DNA of 64,000 nt from Streptomyces alboflavus (lineage in GTDB: Bacteria > Actinomycetota > Actinomycetes > Streptomycetales > Streptomycetaceae), in contig NZ_JNXT01000009.1 of the NCBI RefSeq assembly GCF_000716675.1, forward strand, positions 62,001-126,000, read 5' to 3'. Positions 8,477-16,752 of this stretch are shown here, one piece after another (position 1 is the stretch's first letter; each line of letters starts with the position of its first letter). The notes under the pieces are model-generated. The model saw nothing but the letters and a program-made list of their open reading frames with translations, searched no databases and was not told the DNA's origin. The translations under genes and the position numbers were made by a program.

Positions 8477-9019
8477 TCAGATGACGGGCGCCGCCGGTAC
8501 GTCCGCCCACCCCAGCGGACACACGGCCGGGCTGCCTCCTGCGGCGGCAGGGGGCTCGCCACCCGCCTCGTTGAAGGCGGCGAGCGCCTCGACGAGAACC
8601 GCACGCCGCTCAGGCGCCATGCGCTCGACGATCGAGGCGATCTCCTGATGGCGCCGCGCGGTGACGTTCTCGACCGCGAGCCGTCCTGCCTCGGTGAGCT
8701 CCAGTAGCGTCTCCCGCCGGTTCGCCGGGTTGAGCCGCCGGTGCGCAAGGCCGACGGAGATCAACCGGTCGACCATGCGCATGGCGGTGGACGGGGCGAC
8801 CTGCAGTTGGTCGGCCAGAGCCACCAGCTTGGTGGCGCCCCGGGACGACAGCACCACGAGCATCCGGAACTGCGGCAGCGTGAGACGGTCTTCCACTTCG
8901 GCCAAGGAGCGGGCGGACACCGCGACCAGCAATCGCGACGCGGTGAGCACCGCACGGGTCACCGCGTCCACATCATCCCGTCCAGCTGCGCCCGCTGAGG
9001 GTTCTTCGCACTTCGGCAT
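8477..9019 (-). CDS. MarR family transcriptional regulator
   Basis: The 180-residue winged-helix protein shows the MarR pattern LTLPQFRMLVVLSSRGATKL, VALADQLQVAPSTAMRMVDR and LISVGLAHRRLNPANRRETL, ending in a helical dimerisation tail. The start is the ATG at 9017-9019. Just upstream, TTGATGAC is repeated directly at about 9063-9078, a possible control element. No obvious target gene adjoins it, since the next downstream feature on the same strand is far away. Its ligand is unknown. Confidence 0.88.
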   Translation of the reverse strand: MPKCEEPSAGAAGRDDVDAVTRAVLTASRLLVAVSARSLAEVEDRLTLPQFRMLVVLSSRGATKLVALADQLQVAPSTAMRMVDRLISVGLAHRRLNPANRRETLLELTEAGRLAVENVTARRHQEIASIVERMAPERRAVLVEALAAFNEAGGEPPAAAGGSPAVCPLGWADVPAAPVI

Positions 9020-9474
9020 GCCTTCTTTTTACCGCGCCTCCTCGATGCCCCAGGCAAGCGCTTTGATGACTTGATGACGCGTCCTAAGCGAAATCCTGGC
9101 ATGGACACCTGTCCTAACGCTGCTGGAGAACGGCAAGGCGGCAGATCGTCGTCCAGCCATGAGGGACGTGAGGGGAGCACGACGGTTGGTCCCGGTGCGG
9201 GACGCCGGCGGATTCGGTGCCTAAGCGTTCGACACGGATGCCGACTTCGGCACGGCGGGGCTCGGGGGAGTGCCGGTCACCCTGGCGGCGTCCTATGAGA
9301 GCGTGATCGCCTGGCTGGGCAGTCTGACGGGCTCAGTGCTGATCGCGTACTCAGGCCTTACGGAAGCGGCTCGCTTCGGTCTGAGAGTGCCCGTTCCTCC
9401 TGGCCCCGCTGGCCGGCTGGTGGGCGACACGCGTCGTCGTCGGGGGAGGTAGGCGGCATGGTGTTTTCGTTAGC
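9020..9474. other. Gap between MarR gene and Ig-like fragment
   Basis: I see no supportable gene. A plus-strand frame around 9240-9360 (GVPVTLAASYESVIAWLGSL) looks weakly protein-like but has no start or domain. The stretch likely contains the MarR promoter at its left end. Confidence 0.3.
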
Positions 9475-9786
9475 TTGACTGTGATCTCCGGGGATGGGCA
9501 ACGAGTCGAGTCCGGCGACCGTTTCGCGGCTCTGACGGTCCACGCGCTCAACGCGGAGGACCAGCCTGCACCCGGCCAGGCAGTCAGCTTCTACGTGAAC
9601 GACTCCAACGGAACGGGTACGGACTTCCACGGCAGTTCGCCCGTGATCGTCACCACTGACATCGACGGGATCTGCAGTACCGACGTGCCGCTCAGCGCCG
9701 GCCAGACAGCCGGCTCCGTGGAGATCATCGCCTCTTCCGGCCGAGCCCGGACGACCTTCACCCTGCGGGTGGTCGAAGCGGTATGA
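9475..9786 (+). CDS. Small Big-1/Ig-like domain protein or fragment
   Basis: The 103 residues read as one bacterial Ig-like (invasin Big-1) strand set: FAALTVHALNAEDQPAPGQA, VSFYVNDSNGTGTDF, VIVTTDIDGICSTDVPLSAG and GSVEIIASSGRARTTFTLRV. There is no signal peptide or anchor, and the start is only a TTG (9475) or GTG (9481). It may be the surviving end of a larger secreted or surface protein. I would treat it as a probable fragment. Confidence 0.45.
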   Translation: MTVISGDGQRVESGDRFAALTVHALNAEDQPAPGQAVSFYVNDSNGTGTDFHGSSPVIVTTDIDGICSTDVPLSAGQTAGSVEIIASSGRARTTFTLRVVEAV

Positions 9787-10399
9787 CGCTGGTCCCTCCG
9801 TCTCTGCTCCTCTCTGCGTACTTCCTCCGTATGCTTTGGCCATCCATTACGGGGACATCGGAGCGCGCGGATGCACGTGCACTGGAAGATGCGGGCCGCT
9901 GTGGAGGTCCATGCCCCCCTGCGGTGTCGCGCATCGATGAGGAACCCGTGTGTGAGGGGCTCGGCGTCGCTTCCCCCCGCTGTCGCCGCACGCCCCGACC
10001 ACCAGGGCGGTAGCAAGCATCGTCAATGTGACGGACGCGCTCTTGCGTCGGCGGGCTGGTCAACCAGTTCCGGGCCGTAGCCGAGGGCTTCAGTCAGTTG
10101 GTCTCGGGCGTGACCCTCTTCAGTACCCGGTACACCAGTTGTTCCCATGATGCGTCCTTCGGCAGCTTGGAGCCGGGCACCACACTCCCGGCGCGGTTCG
10201 GACTGCGGGTACCCGAGGCCGCGTGGTCGACTCCCGCCGTAGTCCGTCCGTGTCCTCGCTCGGCGCGGAACTGCGGTGCGTGTGGGCCCAGGCTGGGCTT
10301 GACGAGGGGGAATACCGGTAGAGCCGGGAGTGGTGGCGTGAGCACCGAGCGGGCAGGCCACCGTCCCTGAGGGCTCTTGTCTGCTCGGGCTTCTCCTGT
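9787..10399. other. Gap of about 610 bp
   Basis: No gene is supported. A minus-strand frame near 10094-10180 ends KLPKDASWEQLVYRVLKRVT, which has some antitoxin-like flavour. Upstream in the same frame the sequence looks non-coding, so I do not call it. Confidence 0.3.
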
Positions 10400-11749
10400 T
10401 CAGCCTCGGGGTGAATCATGGTTCTCGGTCGGATCGGCTGCGGTGGGGCTGGTCGGGCCGGAGCCGGACAAGCCATCGCGCTGGTAGATGTCGGGGACGC
10501 CGTCCGCGTCTTCGTCCAGGTTTTCCTGTTCGTACAGGCGTCGGTACACGGCGTTCCTGCGGCGCAGCAGCAGTGCGGCCAGGAGGGCGGCGGTCAGGGA
10601 GCCGACGAGGACGGCGGCCTTGACGTGCTCTTGGACAGCCGCACCGGGGAAGGCGAGTTCGCCGATCAGCAGGGCCACGGTGAAGCCGATCCCCGCCAGC
10701 ATGGAGAGCCCGAGTACGTCGGCCCAGGCCAGGTCGGGGTTGAGCTGGGCGCGAGTGAAACGGGCGGCCAGGTAGGTACCGGCGAAGATGCCGAGTGTCT
10801 TGCCGAGAACCAGGCCGATCACGACGCCCAAGGGCTCGGGGCTGGTGAACACGGCGCCCAGGGCGCTCCCGGAGATGCTCACCCCGGCGGCGAAGAGAGC
10901 GAACAGCGGGACGGCTACGGCGGCGGAGAACGGGTGCAGCAGATGTGCGACCAGGGAAGCGGGGGACGCCTTCTCGTCCCGTTCGCGGATGGTGCGCAGA
11001 ATCAGGCCCATGGCGACGCCGGCGACGGTGGCGTGGACGCCACTGTTGTACATCAGTGCCCAGATCGCCACCCCCAGGGGCACGTACCACCACCAGCCTC
11101 GTACCCGCAGCCGCTGAAGCGAGTAGAAGGCCACGAGCCCGGCACACGCCCCGGCCAGGGCCCAGAGGTTGAGGTCGGAGGTGAAGAAGACGGCGATGAT
11201 CAGGATGGCGCCGAGGTCGTCGACGACAGCCAGGGTCAGCAGGAACGCTCGTAGCGCGGCCGGGAGGTGGGTGCTCAGGACGGCCAGGACCGCGAGGGCG
11301 AAAGCGATGTCGGTGGCCATCGGCACCGCCCAACCGCCCGTGCTGCCGCCACCCACGGTGGCGGTGGCGGCGTACAGGGCGGCGGGCACCGCCATGCCGC
11401 ACAGTGCGGCGATCACCGGCAGAGCGGCGGTGGCCGGAGCGCGGAGCTCCCCGACGACCAGCTCCCGCTTGAGCTCGATTCCGGCAACGAGGAAGAAGAC
11501 CGTCAGCAGCCCGTCGGCCGTCCAGTGCTCCACTGACAGCTCCAGGCCCAGGGCGGGTATCCCGAAGTGAAGGTCTCGCAATTGCTCGTACGCCGCGCTC
11601 CACGGGCTGTTCGCCCAGACGAGAGCCGCCACGGCCGAGGCCAGCAGGAACAGGCCGCCGACCGTCTCGGTGCGCAGCGCGCGGGCGACGGCCTGTCGCT
11701 CAGGCAACGGTACGAGGCCCAGGAAGAGGGGGCGGGGACGGGCAGTCAT
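10400..11749 (-). CDS. nhaA: Na+/H+ antiporter NhaA
   Basis: The roughly 449-residue integral membrane protein has the NhaA sequence signature throughout: ETVGGLFLLASAVAALVWAN, DGLLTVFFLVAGIELKRELV, WAVPMATDIAFALAVLAVLS and LTLAVVDDLGAILIIAVFF. The Asp pair of the ion site (VVDD) is present, as is the ATDIAFA segment. It exchanges protons for Na+ or Li+. The ATG at 11749 is preceded by TTCCCCTC rather than a ribosome binding site; a GTG 12 codons upstream (11785) is the alternative start. A conserved leader element lies just upstream. The charged C-terminal tail of about 50 residues is longer than in E. coli NhaA. Confidence 0.95.
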   Translation of the reverse strand: MTARPRPLFLGLVPLPERQAVARALRTETVGGLFLLASAVAALVWANSPWSAAYEQLRDLHFGIPALGLELSVEHWTADGLLTVFFLVAGIELKRELVVGELRAPATAALPVIAALCGMAVPAALYAATATVGGGSTGGWAVPMATDIAFALAVLAVLSTHLPAALRAFLLTLAVVDDLGAILIIAVFFTSDLNLWALAGACAGLVAFYSLQRLRVRGWWWYVPLGVAIWALMYNSGVHATVAGVAMGLILRTIRERDEKASPASLVAHLLHPFSAAVAVPLFALFAAGVSISGSALGAVFTSPEPLGVVIGLVLGKTLGIFAGTYLAARFTRAQLNPDLAWADVLGLSMLAGIGFTVALLIGELAFPGAAVQEHVKAAVLVGSLTAALLAALLLRRRNAVYRRLYEQENLDEDADGVPDIYQRDGLSGSGPTSPTAADPTENHDSPRG

Positions 11750-11796
11750 GAGGGGAACACTTTCGGGTGGTGGCGAAAAGGGCACACGGCTCTCAG

Positions 11797-11850
11797 GACG
11801 CCGACCAGACTTCCCGGCACACCCCGCTCATCTTGACGCGTTCTTTACAC
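11797..11850 (-). promoter_or_regulatory. Leader element upstream of nhaA (copy 1)
   Basis: Read on the minus strand, this contains TGTAAAGAACG, then, 12 to 14 bases later, GTGTGCCGGGAAGTCTGGTC followed by GGCG. The same string (one pyrimidine change) lies upstream of the CPA1 antiporter in the opposite orientation (12170-12221). The sharing between two unrelated cation-antiporter genes suggests an ion-responsive RNA leader, possibly of the nhaA-I (Li+-sensing) riboswitch type. That class assignment is from memory of the class, not from a model search. Confidence 0.55.
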
Positions 11851-12106
11851 TCTATCGATGGTCGTGTGGTCCGCGCGATCTCCGCCTGCGACTGTCTGGC
11901 CAGCCTCGGCCTGGGTCGGCTGGTGCAGGTCGGGGCTGGCCGAGCAGGCCTGGGTGAGGGACGGCTGCGCGGCCTTCTTCAAGGCGGTGATCGCCGCCCG
12001 TGGATCCGGGGTCCGCCTGGTCGTCTCGCACGTAGGCGAGAGGGCGCAGTCGGCCCTCGACCAGGTCGGCTTGTGGAGGAATCTGCTCGACCACGACGAC
12101 ACCTAG
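11851..12106 (+). pseudogene. Possible STAS-domain remnant between the antiporters
   Basis: A plus-strand frame ending at 12106 contains AFFKAVIAARGSGVRLVVSH, then VGERAQSALDQVGLWRNLLD. This matches the C-terminal half of a STAS domain as found in anti-anti-sigma factors or SulP transporters. The first 30 residues of the frame do not look coding. No start or ribosome binding site is evident. It is probably a leftover of a lost gene. Confidence 0.35.
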
Positions 12107-12169
12107 GCGGGCACTTCCAGCGGTGCTCAGGGTGGCGGCCGGGGCTCGTCAAGAGCCTGTCAATGCGGC

Positions 12170-12221
12170 GTAAAGAACGTGTATGGTTCCCAGCGGTGTG
12201 CCGGGAAGCCTGGTCGGCGGT
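12170..12221 (+). promoter_or_regulatory. Leader element upstream of the CPA1 antiporter (copy 2)
   Basis: GTAAAGAACGTG is followed by AGCGGTGTGCCGGGAAGCCT and GGTCGGCGG, ending about 40 bp before the antiporter start. It matches copy 1 upstream of nhaA almost base for base over its core, which argues for a shared sensory RNA or protein-binding site. Confidence 0.55.
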
Positions 12222-12259
12222 CTTGCTAGAAGTCTCTTTGCCGATCGGGGATATCGACC

Positions 12260-13507
12260 ATGGTGCTCATCGCGGTATTCGGAGTGGCGCTGCTCATAGC
12301 CGTACTGCTGTCCGGCCTGGCCGCCCGGACGGTGCTCTCCACCTCCTTCCTCTTCCTCGTCGGCGGGGCCCTCGTCAGCGACGGTTTCCTCGGTCTGATC
12401 CACATCACGCCGGACAGCGAGATCGTGACGGTGACGGCCGATCTCGCGCTGTTCGCGGTGCTGTTCACGGACGGCATGCACGTCTCGTTCCCCAAGCTGC
12501 GCAGCGCCTGGAGGAATCCGGCCCGTGCGCTCGGCCTCGGGATGCCGCTCGCCTTCGTCTTCATGGCACTGGTGACGCACTATCTGGTGGGCCTGGACTG
12601 GACGACGTCATTCCTGGTCGGGGCGGTACTCGCGCCCACCGATCCAGTGTTCGCCTCGGCGATCGTCGGCCGGAAGGAAGTCCCGGCGCGGCTGCGGCAG
12701 TTGCTGAACGTGGAGAGCGGCATCAACGACGGACTCGCACTCCCGGTCGTGCTGCTGCTGATCGCCGCCGCGGGCCCGGCAGCAGGCCACGCGAAGTCCG
12801 CGTCGCCTGGCAAGATCGCTCTCGAACTCGGTCTGGGCCTGGCCTTCGGTGTCCTCCTGCCGTTCATCGTCAACGGCCTCGTACGTTTCCGCCTCCTGGG
12901 AGCCGAGCCAAAGCTGCAGCCGCTGCTTCCGCTGGCAACGGGCGTGATCCTGTACGCGCTCTGCCACCTCACGCACGCCAACCCCTACCTCGCGGCGTTC
13001 TCGGCGGGCGCGGTCCTGGCCTCGCTGTCGACCGAGTCGAAGGAGGCCTTCGAGCCGCTCGGCGAGTCGCTGGCCGAACTGGCGAAGTTCGCCGCACTCC
13101 TGGTCTTCGGTGCGCTGCTGACGCCCCAGCTCTTCGGCGACTTGTCGATGGGGGGTTATGTCGCGGTCGTCCTGGCCATCATGCTGATCCGGCCCGCGTC
13201 CCTGCTGATCTCCCTCATCGGCACCGGGCTGGACCGCAAGGAGAAACTGGCCGCAGCCTGGTTCGGCCCCAAGGGCTTCGCATCCGTCGTGTACGGCCTC
13301 CTCGTCCTGCAGTCCGGCATCCCACAGGCAGAACAGGCGTACACCCTCATCGCTGTGTGCATCGCCTTCTCCATCGTCGCCCACAGCAGCACCGACGTTC
13401 CGGTCGCCCGCGCCTTCCATGTCGACGACATCGCGGGTGTCCCGGCGCGCGACGACGCCCACCGCTCCGTACCGCACCAGGAGAAGGGCACCCATGCGCG
13501 CGCGTGA
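12260..13507 (+). CDS. CPA1-family cation:proton antiporter
   Basis: The 415-residue protein has twelve or so membrane segments and the CPA1 motifs LAPTDPVFASAIVGRKEVPA, then LLNVESGINDGLALPVVLLL (the ND pair that binds the ion), and ending AFSIVAHSSTDVPVARAF. It should exchange Na+ or K+ for H+. A GGGGA site lies about 9 bases before the ATG. It is the first gene of a run with a CBS protein and an RCK protein, overlapping the CBS gene by 14 bp. This suggests an antiporter with cytosolic nucleotide- or ion-sensing partners. Confidence 0.92.
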   Translation: MVLIAVFGVALLIAVLLSGLAARTVLSTSFLFLVGGALVSDGFLGLIHITPDSEIVTVTADLALFAVLFTDGMHVSFPKLRSAWRNPARALGLGMPLAFVFMALVTHYLVGLDWTTSFLVGAVLAPTDPVFASAIVGRKEVPARLRQLLNVESGINDGLALPVVLLLIAAAGPAAGHAKSASPGKIALELGLGLAFGVLLPFIVNGLVRFRLLGAEPKLQPLLPLATGVILYALCHLTHANPYLAAFSAGAVLASLSTESKEAFEPLGESLAELAKFAALLVFGALLTPQLFGDLSMGGYVAVVLAIMLIRPASLLISLIGTGLDRKEKLAAAWFGPKGFASVVYGLLVLQSGIPQAEQAYTLIAVCIAFSIVAHSSTDVPVARAFHVDDIAGVPARDDAHRSVPHQEKGTHARA

Positions 13508-13952
13508 CCTCCTGACCCCCTACCCAGCCGTGTCCGTGGACGACGAGGCCATGGACGCCCTGCGCCTGGTGAGTACCGAACGGCTGCCCGCACTCCTGGT
13601 GGTCGACTCGGACGGGCGGCCTTACGCGATCGTTGCCGTCGCCCATCTGGTCGGTCGGCTGGTCCCCGACTTCGTACGTCAGGACCCTGTGCTCGCGGCG
13701 GTGATCGGGGACCGGTTCGACGTCGACGCCCGGGAGTCGGCCATCGGCACGACCATCGGCGCGTGGCTGCCGCACAACAGGGTCAGACCTCCGGTCGTCG
13801 GACCCGACGCGGCGCCGATGCAGATCGCCGCGTTGCTGGACCGGACCCAGAGTCCGCTGGTCGTGGTGATCGAACAGCAGGGTGACACCACCCGCCTGCT
13901 GGGAGCAGTCACACCGGACAGTCTGCTGGACCACTTCGTCGGAGGATCGTGA
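13494..13952 (+). CDS. CBS-domain protein
   Basis: The 152-residue soluble protein is made of one CBS pair: MRARDLLTPYPAVSVDDEAM, RLPALLVVDSDGRPYAIVAV, then a second repeat ending in SPLVVVIEQQ and LLGAVTPDSLLDHF. CBS pairs bind adenine nucleotides and gate attached transporters. The ATG follows AGGAGAAGG and lies within the end of the antiporter gene, so it is translationally coupled. It likely regulates the antiporter or the RCK protein. Confidence 0.85.
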   Translation: MRARDLLTPYPAVSVDDEAMDALRLVSTERLPALLVVDSDGRPYAIVAVAHLVGRLVPDFVRQDPVLAAVIGDRFDVDARESAIGTTIGAWLPHNRVRPPVVGPDAAPMQIAALLDRTQSPLVVVIEQQGDTTRLLGAVTPDSLLDHFVGGS

Positions 13953-13986
13953 ACGACGGGCACCGCCGGGCCGGAAAGAGCGATAC

Positions 13987-16005
13987 ATGAGCCACGACCA
14001 CCAGCACCGCGCTCAGCGCGTTCCGAGCGACGGCGCCTCGCTTCCCCATCAGGGACACCAGCCGATTCCGAGCGGCCACATGGTCGTCTGCGGCGACGAC
14101 GCGCTCGCCGAGCGCCTCGCCGCCGAACTGCGGTCGGTCTACCGCGAGCGTGTGACAGTCGTCATTCCTCCCACCCGGCCCGGCACCGGTCCTCGGAGTG
14201 GTTCCGGCGGGCGGGCGCGGGCCACCACACTGCTGGGCCGCATGCAGGCGATCATGGCACGGGCGGCCGGCGCACCCGGCGGAGAAGGTGAGCCACAGCA
14301 CGAGACCCCCCGGGTCCTCGAAGCATCCGAGCCCGACGAGGAAGCGCTGATCGACGCCGGAATCCCCGACGCCGCCGCACTGGCTCTGGTCTACGACGAC
14401 GATGAGACCAACATCCACGCAGCCTTGGCCGCCCGCCGCCTCAACCCCCGTCTGCGCCTGGTGATCCGGCTCTACAACCGCAAGCTCGGCCAGCATCTGG
14501 AGGAACTCCTCGACCAGGCCGCCGCCGTCGCCGCGCCCGACCTGGACCTGGCCGCGCTGGACACGTCCACCACTGTCCTCTCCGACGCCGACACCGCGGC
14601 ACCCGCGCTGGCAGCCACCGCCGTCGCGGGCACCAGCAAGGTCGTCCAGGCCGACGGCTTGCTCCTGCGTGCCGTGGAACGCCCTCCGCCCGGACTTGGC
14701 GAGGTCGCCGACCCCGGCCTGTGCACGCTCGCCCTGCTCTCGTCGACCACCAACGACCCGGCAGGAGCCGAGGGTTCGGACGATGGCGGTCAGGACGGTC
14801 CGCTGCTGCTGCCCGACGACCGCGCCGTTGCCGCCGCAACCGGTCGGGGCACCGTAGTACTGGAGACCGTCTCGCACGCCGGACCCGCGGTGCCGGCCCG
14901 CAACCTGGCCGGACGCGGACTTCCGCTCGGCTCGCTCTTCTCACCTCGTCTGCGCTGGTCACTGGCCGGACTCACCACCTGCGTCCTCGGCTTGGCGGTG
15001 GCGAACTGGCTGACCGGCCATGCGCATCCCCTGCACGCCGGATACCTGACTCTGCTGGATCTGTTCGCCATCGACGACCCGGCGCTCGGCCAGTCCAGCG
15101 CCCGCCAGATCCTTCAACTCCTCACCGGTCTCGTCGGGTTGCTGCTCCTGCCCGTACTCCTCGCGGCCGTCCTCGAAGCCCTTGGCACCTTCCGGTCCGC
15201 CTCCGCGCTGCGCCGCCCGCCGAAGGGCCTGTCCGGGCACGTGGTCCTGCTCGGCCTAGGCAAAGTCGGCACGCGGGTCCTCGCCCGGCTGCGCGAACTC
15301 GGCATCCCCGTGGTCTGCGTGGAAGAGGACCCCGAAGCACGCGGCGTCCCCCTCGCCCGCCGTCTGCGCGTACCCACCGTCGTCGGTGACGTCACCGACG
15401 AGGGCGTCCTCGAAGCCGCCAAGATCCACCGCGCGCACGCCCTGCTCGCCCTCACCAGCAGCGACACCACCAACCTTGAAGCAGCCCTGTACGCACGGTC
15501 GGTGAAGCCGGGGGTCCGTGTGGCGCTGCGTCTCTACGACGACGCGTTCGCCACGGCCGTCTACCGCACCCTGCGTGCCGCGCACCCCCAGGCTCTCACC
15601 CGCAGCCGCAGCGTCTCCACTCTCGCCGCGCCCGCTTTCGCCGGAGCGATGATGGGCCGTCAGATCCTGGGCGCGATCCCGGTCGAACGCCGTGTGCTGC
15701 TCTTCGCCGCGCTCGACGTCGCGGGACACCCTCACCTCGAAGGGCGTACCGTCACCGAGTCGTTCCGGCCCGGCGCCTGGCGCGTCCTGGCCCTGGACTC
15801 CACCGCACCGGACGAACGCCTGCCCGACCTGGCAGCCGCCCCCTCGGGTGAGGGCGCCAACCACCCCACGGGACTGGTCTGGGACCTCCACCCCGGCTAC
15901 GTACTGCATCCTCAGGATCGGGTGGTCCTCGCCGCCACCCGCCAGGGCCTGGCGGAACTCCTGGGGAGGAGAGCGTCTGTGCGCACGCGACTTGCCGATC
16001 CGTAG
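13987..16005 (+). CDS. Double-RCK (TrkA-N) protein with ion-channel-like membrane core
   Basis: The 672-residue protein has a first Rossmann/RCK unit (MVVCGDDALAERLAAELRSV at about residue 26, and DAAALALVYDDDETNIHAAL). A hydrophobic middle of two or three helices follows (SLAGLTTCVLGLAVANWLTG; LLTGLVGLLLLPVLLAAVLE), with a short loop between them. The second RCK unit begins HVVLLGLGKVGTRVLARLRE and continues ARRLRVPTVVGDVTDEGVLE. The plan resembles CASTOR/TrkA-like ion-conducting proteins with tandem RCK domains. I see no TVGYG-type selectivity filter, so conduction is uncertain. It is the third gene of the antiporter operon. Confidence 0.82.
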   Translation: MSHDHQHRAQRVPSDGASLPHQGHQPIPSGHMVVCGDDALAERLAAELRSVYRERVTVVIPPTRPGTGPRSGSGGRARATTLLGRMQAIMARAAGAPGGEGEPQHETPRVLEASEPDEEALIDAGIPDAAALALVYDDDETNIHAALAARRLNPRLRLVIRLYNRKLGQHLEELLDQAAAVAAPDLDLAALDTSTTVLSDADTAAPALAATAVAGTSKVVQADGLLLRAVERPPPGLGEVADPGLCTLALLSSTTNDPAGAEGSDDGGQDGPLLLPDDRAVAAATGRGTVVLETVSHAGPAVPARNLAGRGLPLGSLFSPRLRWSLAGLTTCVLGLAVANWLTGHAHPLHAGYLTLLDLFAIDDPALGQSSARQILQLLTGLVGLLLLPVLLAAVLEALGTFRSASALRRPPKGLSGHVVLLGLGKVGTRVLARLRELGIPVVCVEEDPEARGVPLARRLRVPTVVGDVTDEGVLEAAKIHRAHALLALTSSDTTNLEAALYARSVKPGVRVALRLYDDAFATAVYRTLRAAHPQALTRSRSVSTLAAPAFAGAMMGRQILGAIPVERRVLLFAALDVAGHPHLEGRTVTESFRPGAWRVLALDSTAPDERLPDLAAAPSGEGANHPTGLVWDLHPGYVLHPQDRVVLAATRQGLAELLGRRASVRTRLADP

Positions 16006-16129
16006 CCCCTGGCCGCGCCAGCCCGCCGACTCGACGACGAGCACAGCACCGGCGGAACGGGTCAAGGGAGAAGCAGGAGGCGACGCGACTGCCCGAGCCG
16101 GGGCCGAAACTCCTGGAGAAAGAGGTAGA

Positions 16130-16722
16130 CGCCGGGCAACCATCGTCACGAAGCCGATGACGATGCCCTTGTCGCCGGTGACGCCGGCCAGGTGGCTGCC
16201 CATGGCGCGCTGCGCGGTGAGCGTGTCGTCGAGCGGGGTATCGATGCCGACCCGCGTCAGTGGGTGCGGCACTGGGCCGGGGGGGGGAAGAGTCCGTCGC
16301 GGTCGGCCACGCCGAGGGTGTCCTTGATGTGCAGGTAGCCCAGCAGGGCTTGGCTGCCACCGGTGACCGGAAAGCGGGAGTAGCCCGCCTGGGCCGCTAC
16401 CCGCTCAAGGCTCGCCGGAGTGACCGTGTCGTCGACGGTGCGCATCCGAGCGGCCGGTACCAGGATCTCGCCGACCGGCCGCGTGCCCAGTTCCAGGGCG
16501 CCGCGCAGCCGTTCGCCGTCGGCGGCCGACAGCCGGTGCGGTCATGCGGACGCGGTCGGCCCGAGGGTGCTCGACTGCCTCGACCGTCAGGTGCCGGCCG
16601 TCCAGGTCGACGGTGTCGCCCACGGCCGGGACGCGAGCCGGATGTGTGGCGGCGACGACGATGCCGCGGTGGCCGGTGCTGTCGACCGGCAGGGTCGGCG
16701 ACAGGGAAGGCGGGAGGAGCAC
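16130..16722 (-). pseudogene. CNNM/HlyC-type (CBS-CorC) gene relics, two paralogues
   Basis: On the minus strand, pieces read in shifting frames. The end of a CorC/HlyC C-terminal domain (VPAVGDTVDLDGRHLTVEAV, 16550-16660) comes first. It is followed directly by a CBS segment from a second gene (TVTPASLERVAAQAGYSRFP; ALLGYLHIKDTLGV, 16257-16445) and then TLTAQRAMGSHLAGVTGDKG and VIGFVTMV (16140-16256). In Streptomyces two such genes commonly lie in tandem. Here the membrane DUF21 parts are gone and frames are broken. Confidence 0.65.
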
Positions 16723-16752
16723 CCTCAGCGGTCGGCGGCACTGCGAGTGTCT

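Noticed and set aside
10094..10345. Minus-strand frame ending like an antitoxin
   Set aside because: Only the last 25 residues look protein-like; there is no partner toxin gene and no proper start.
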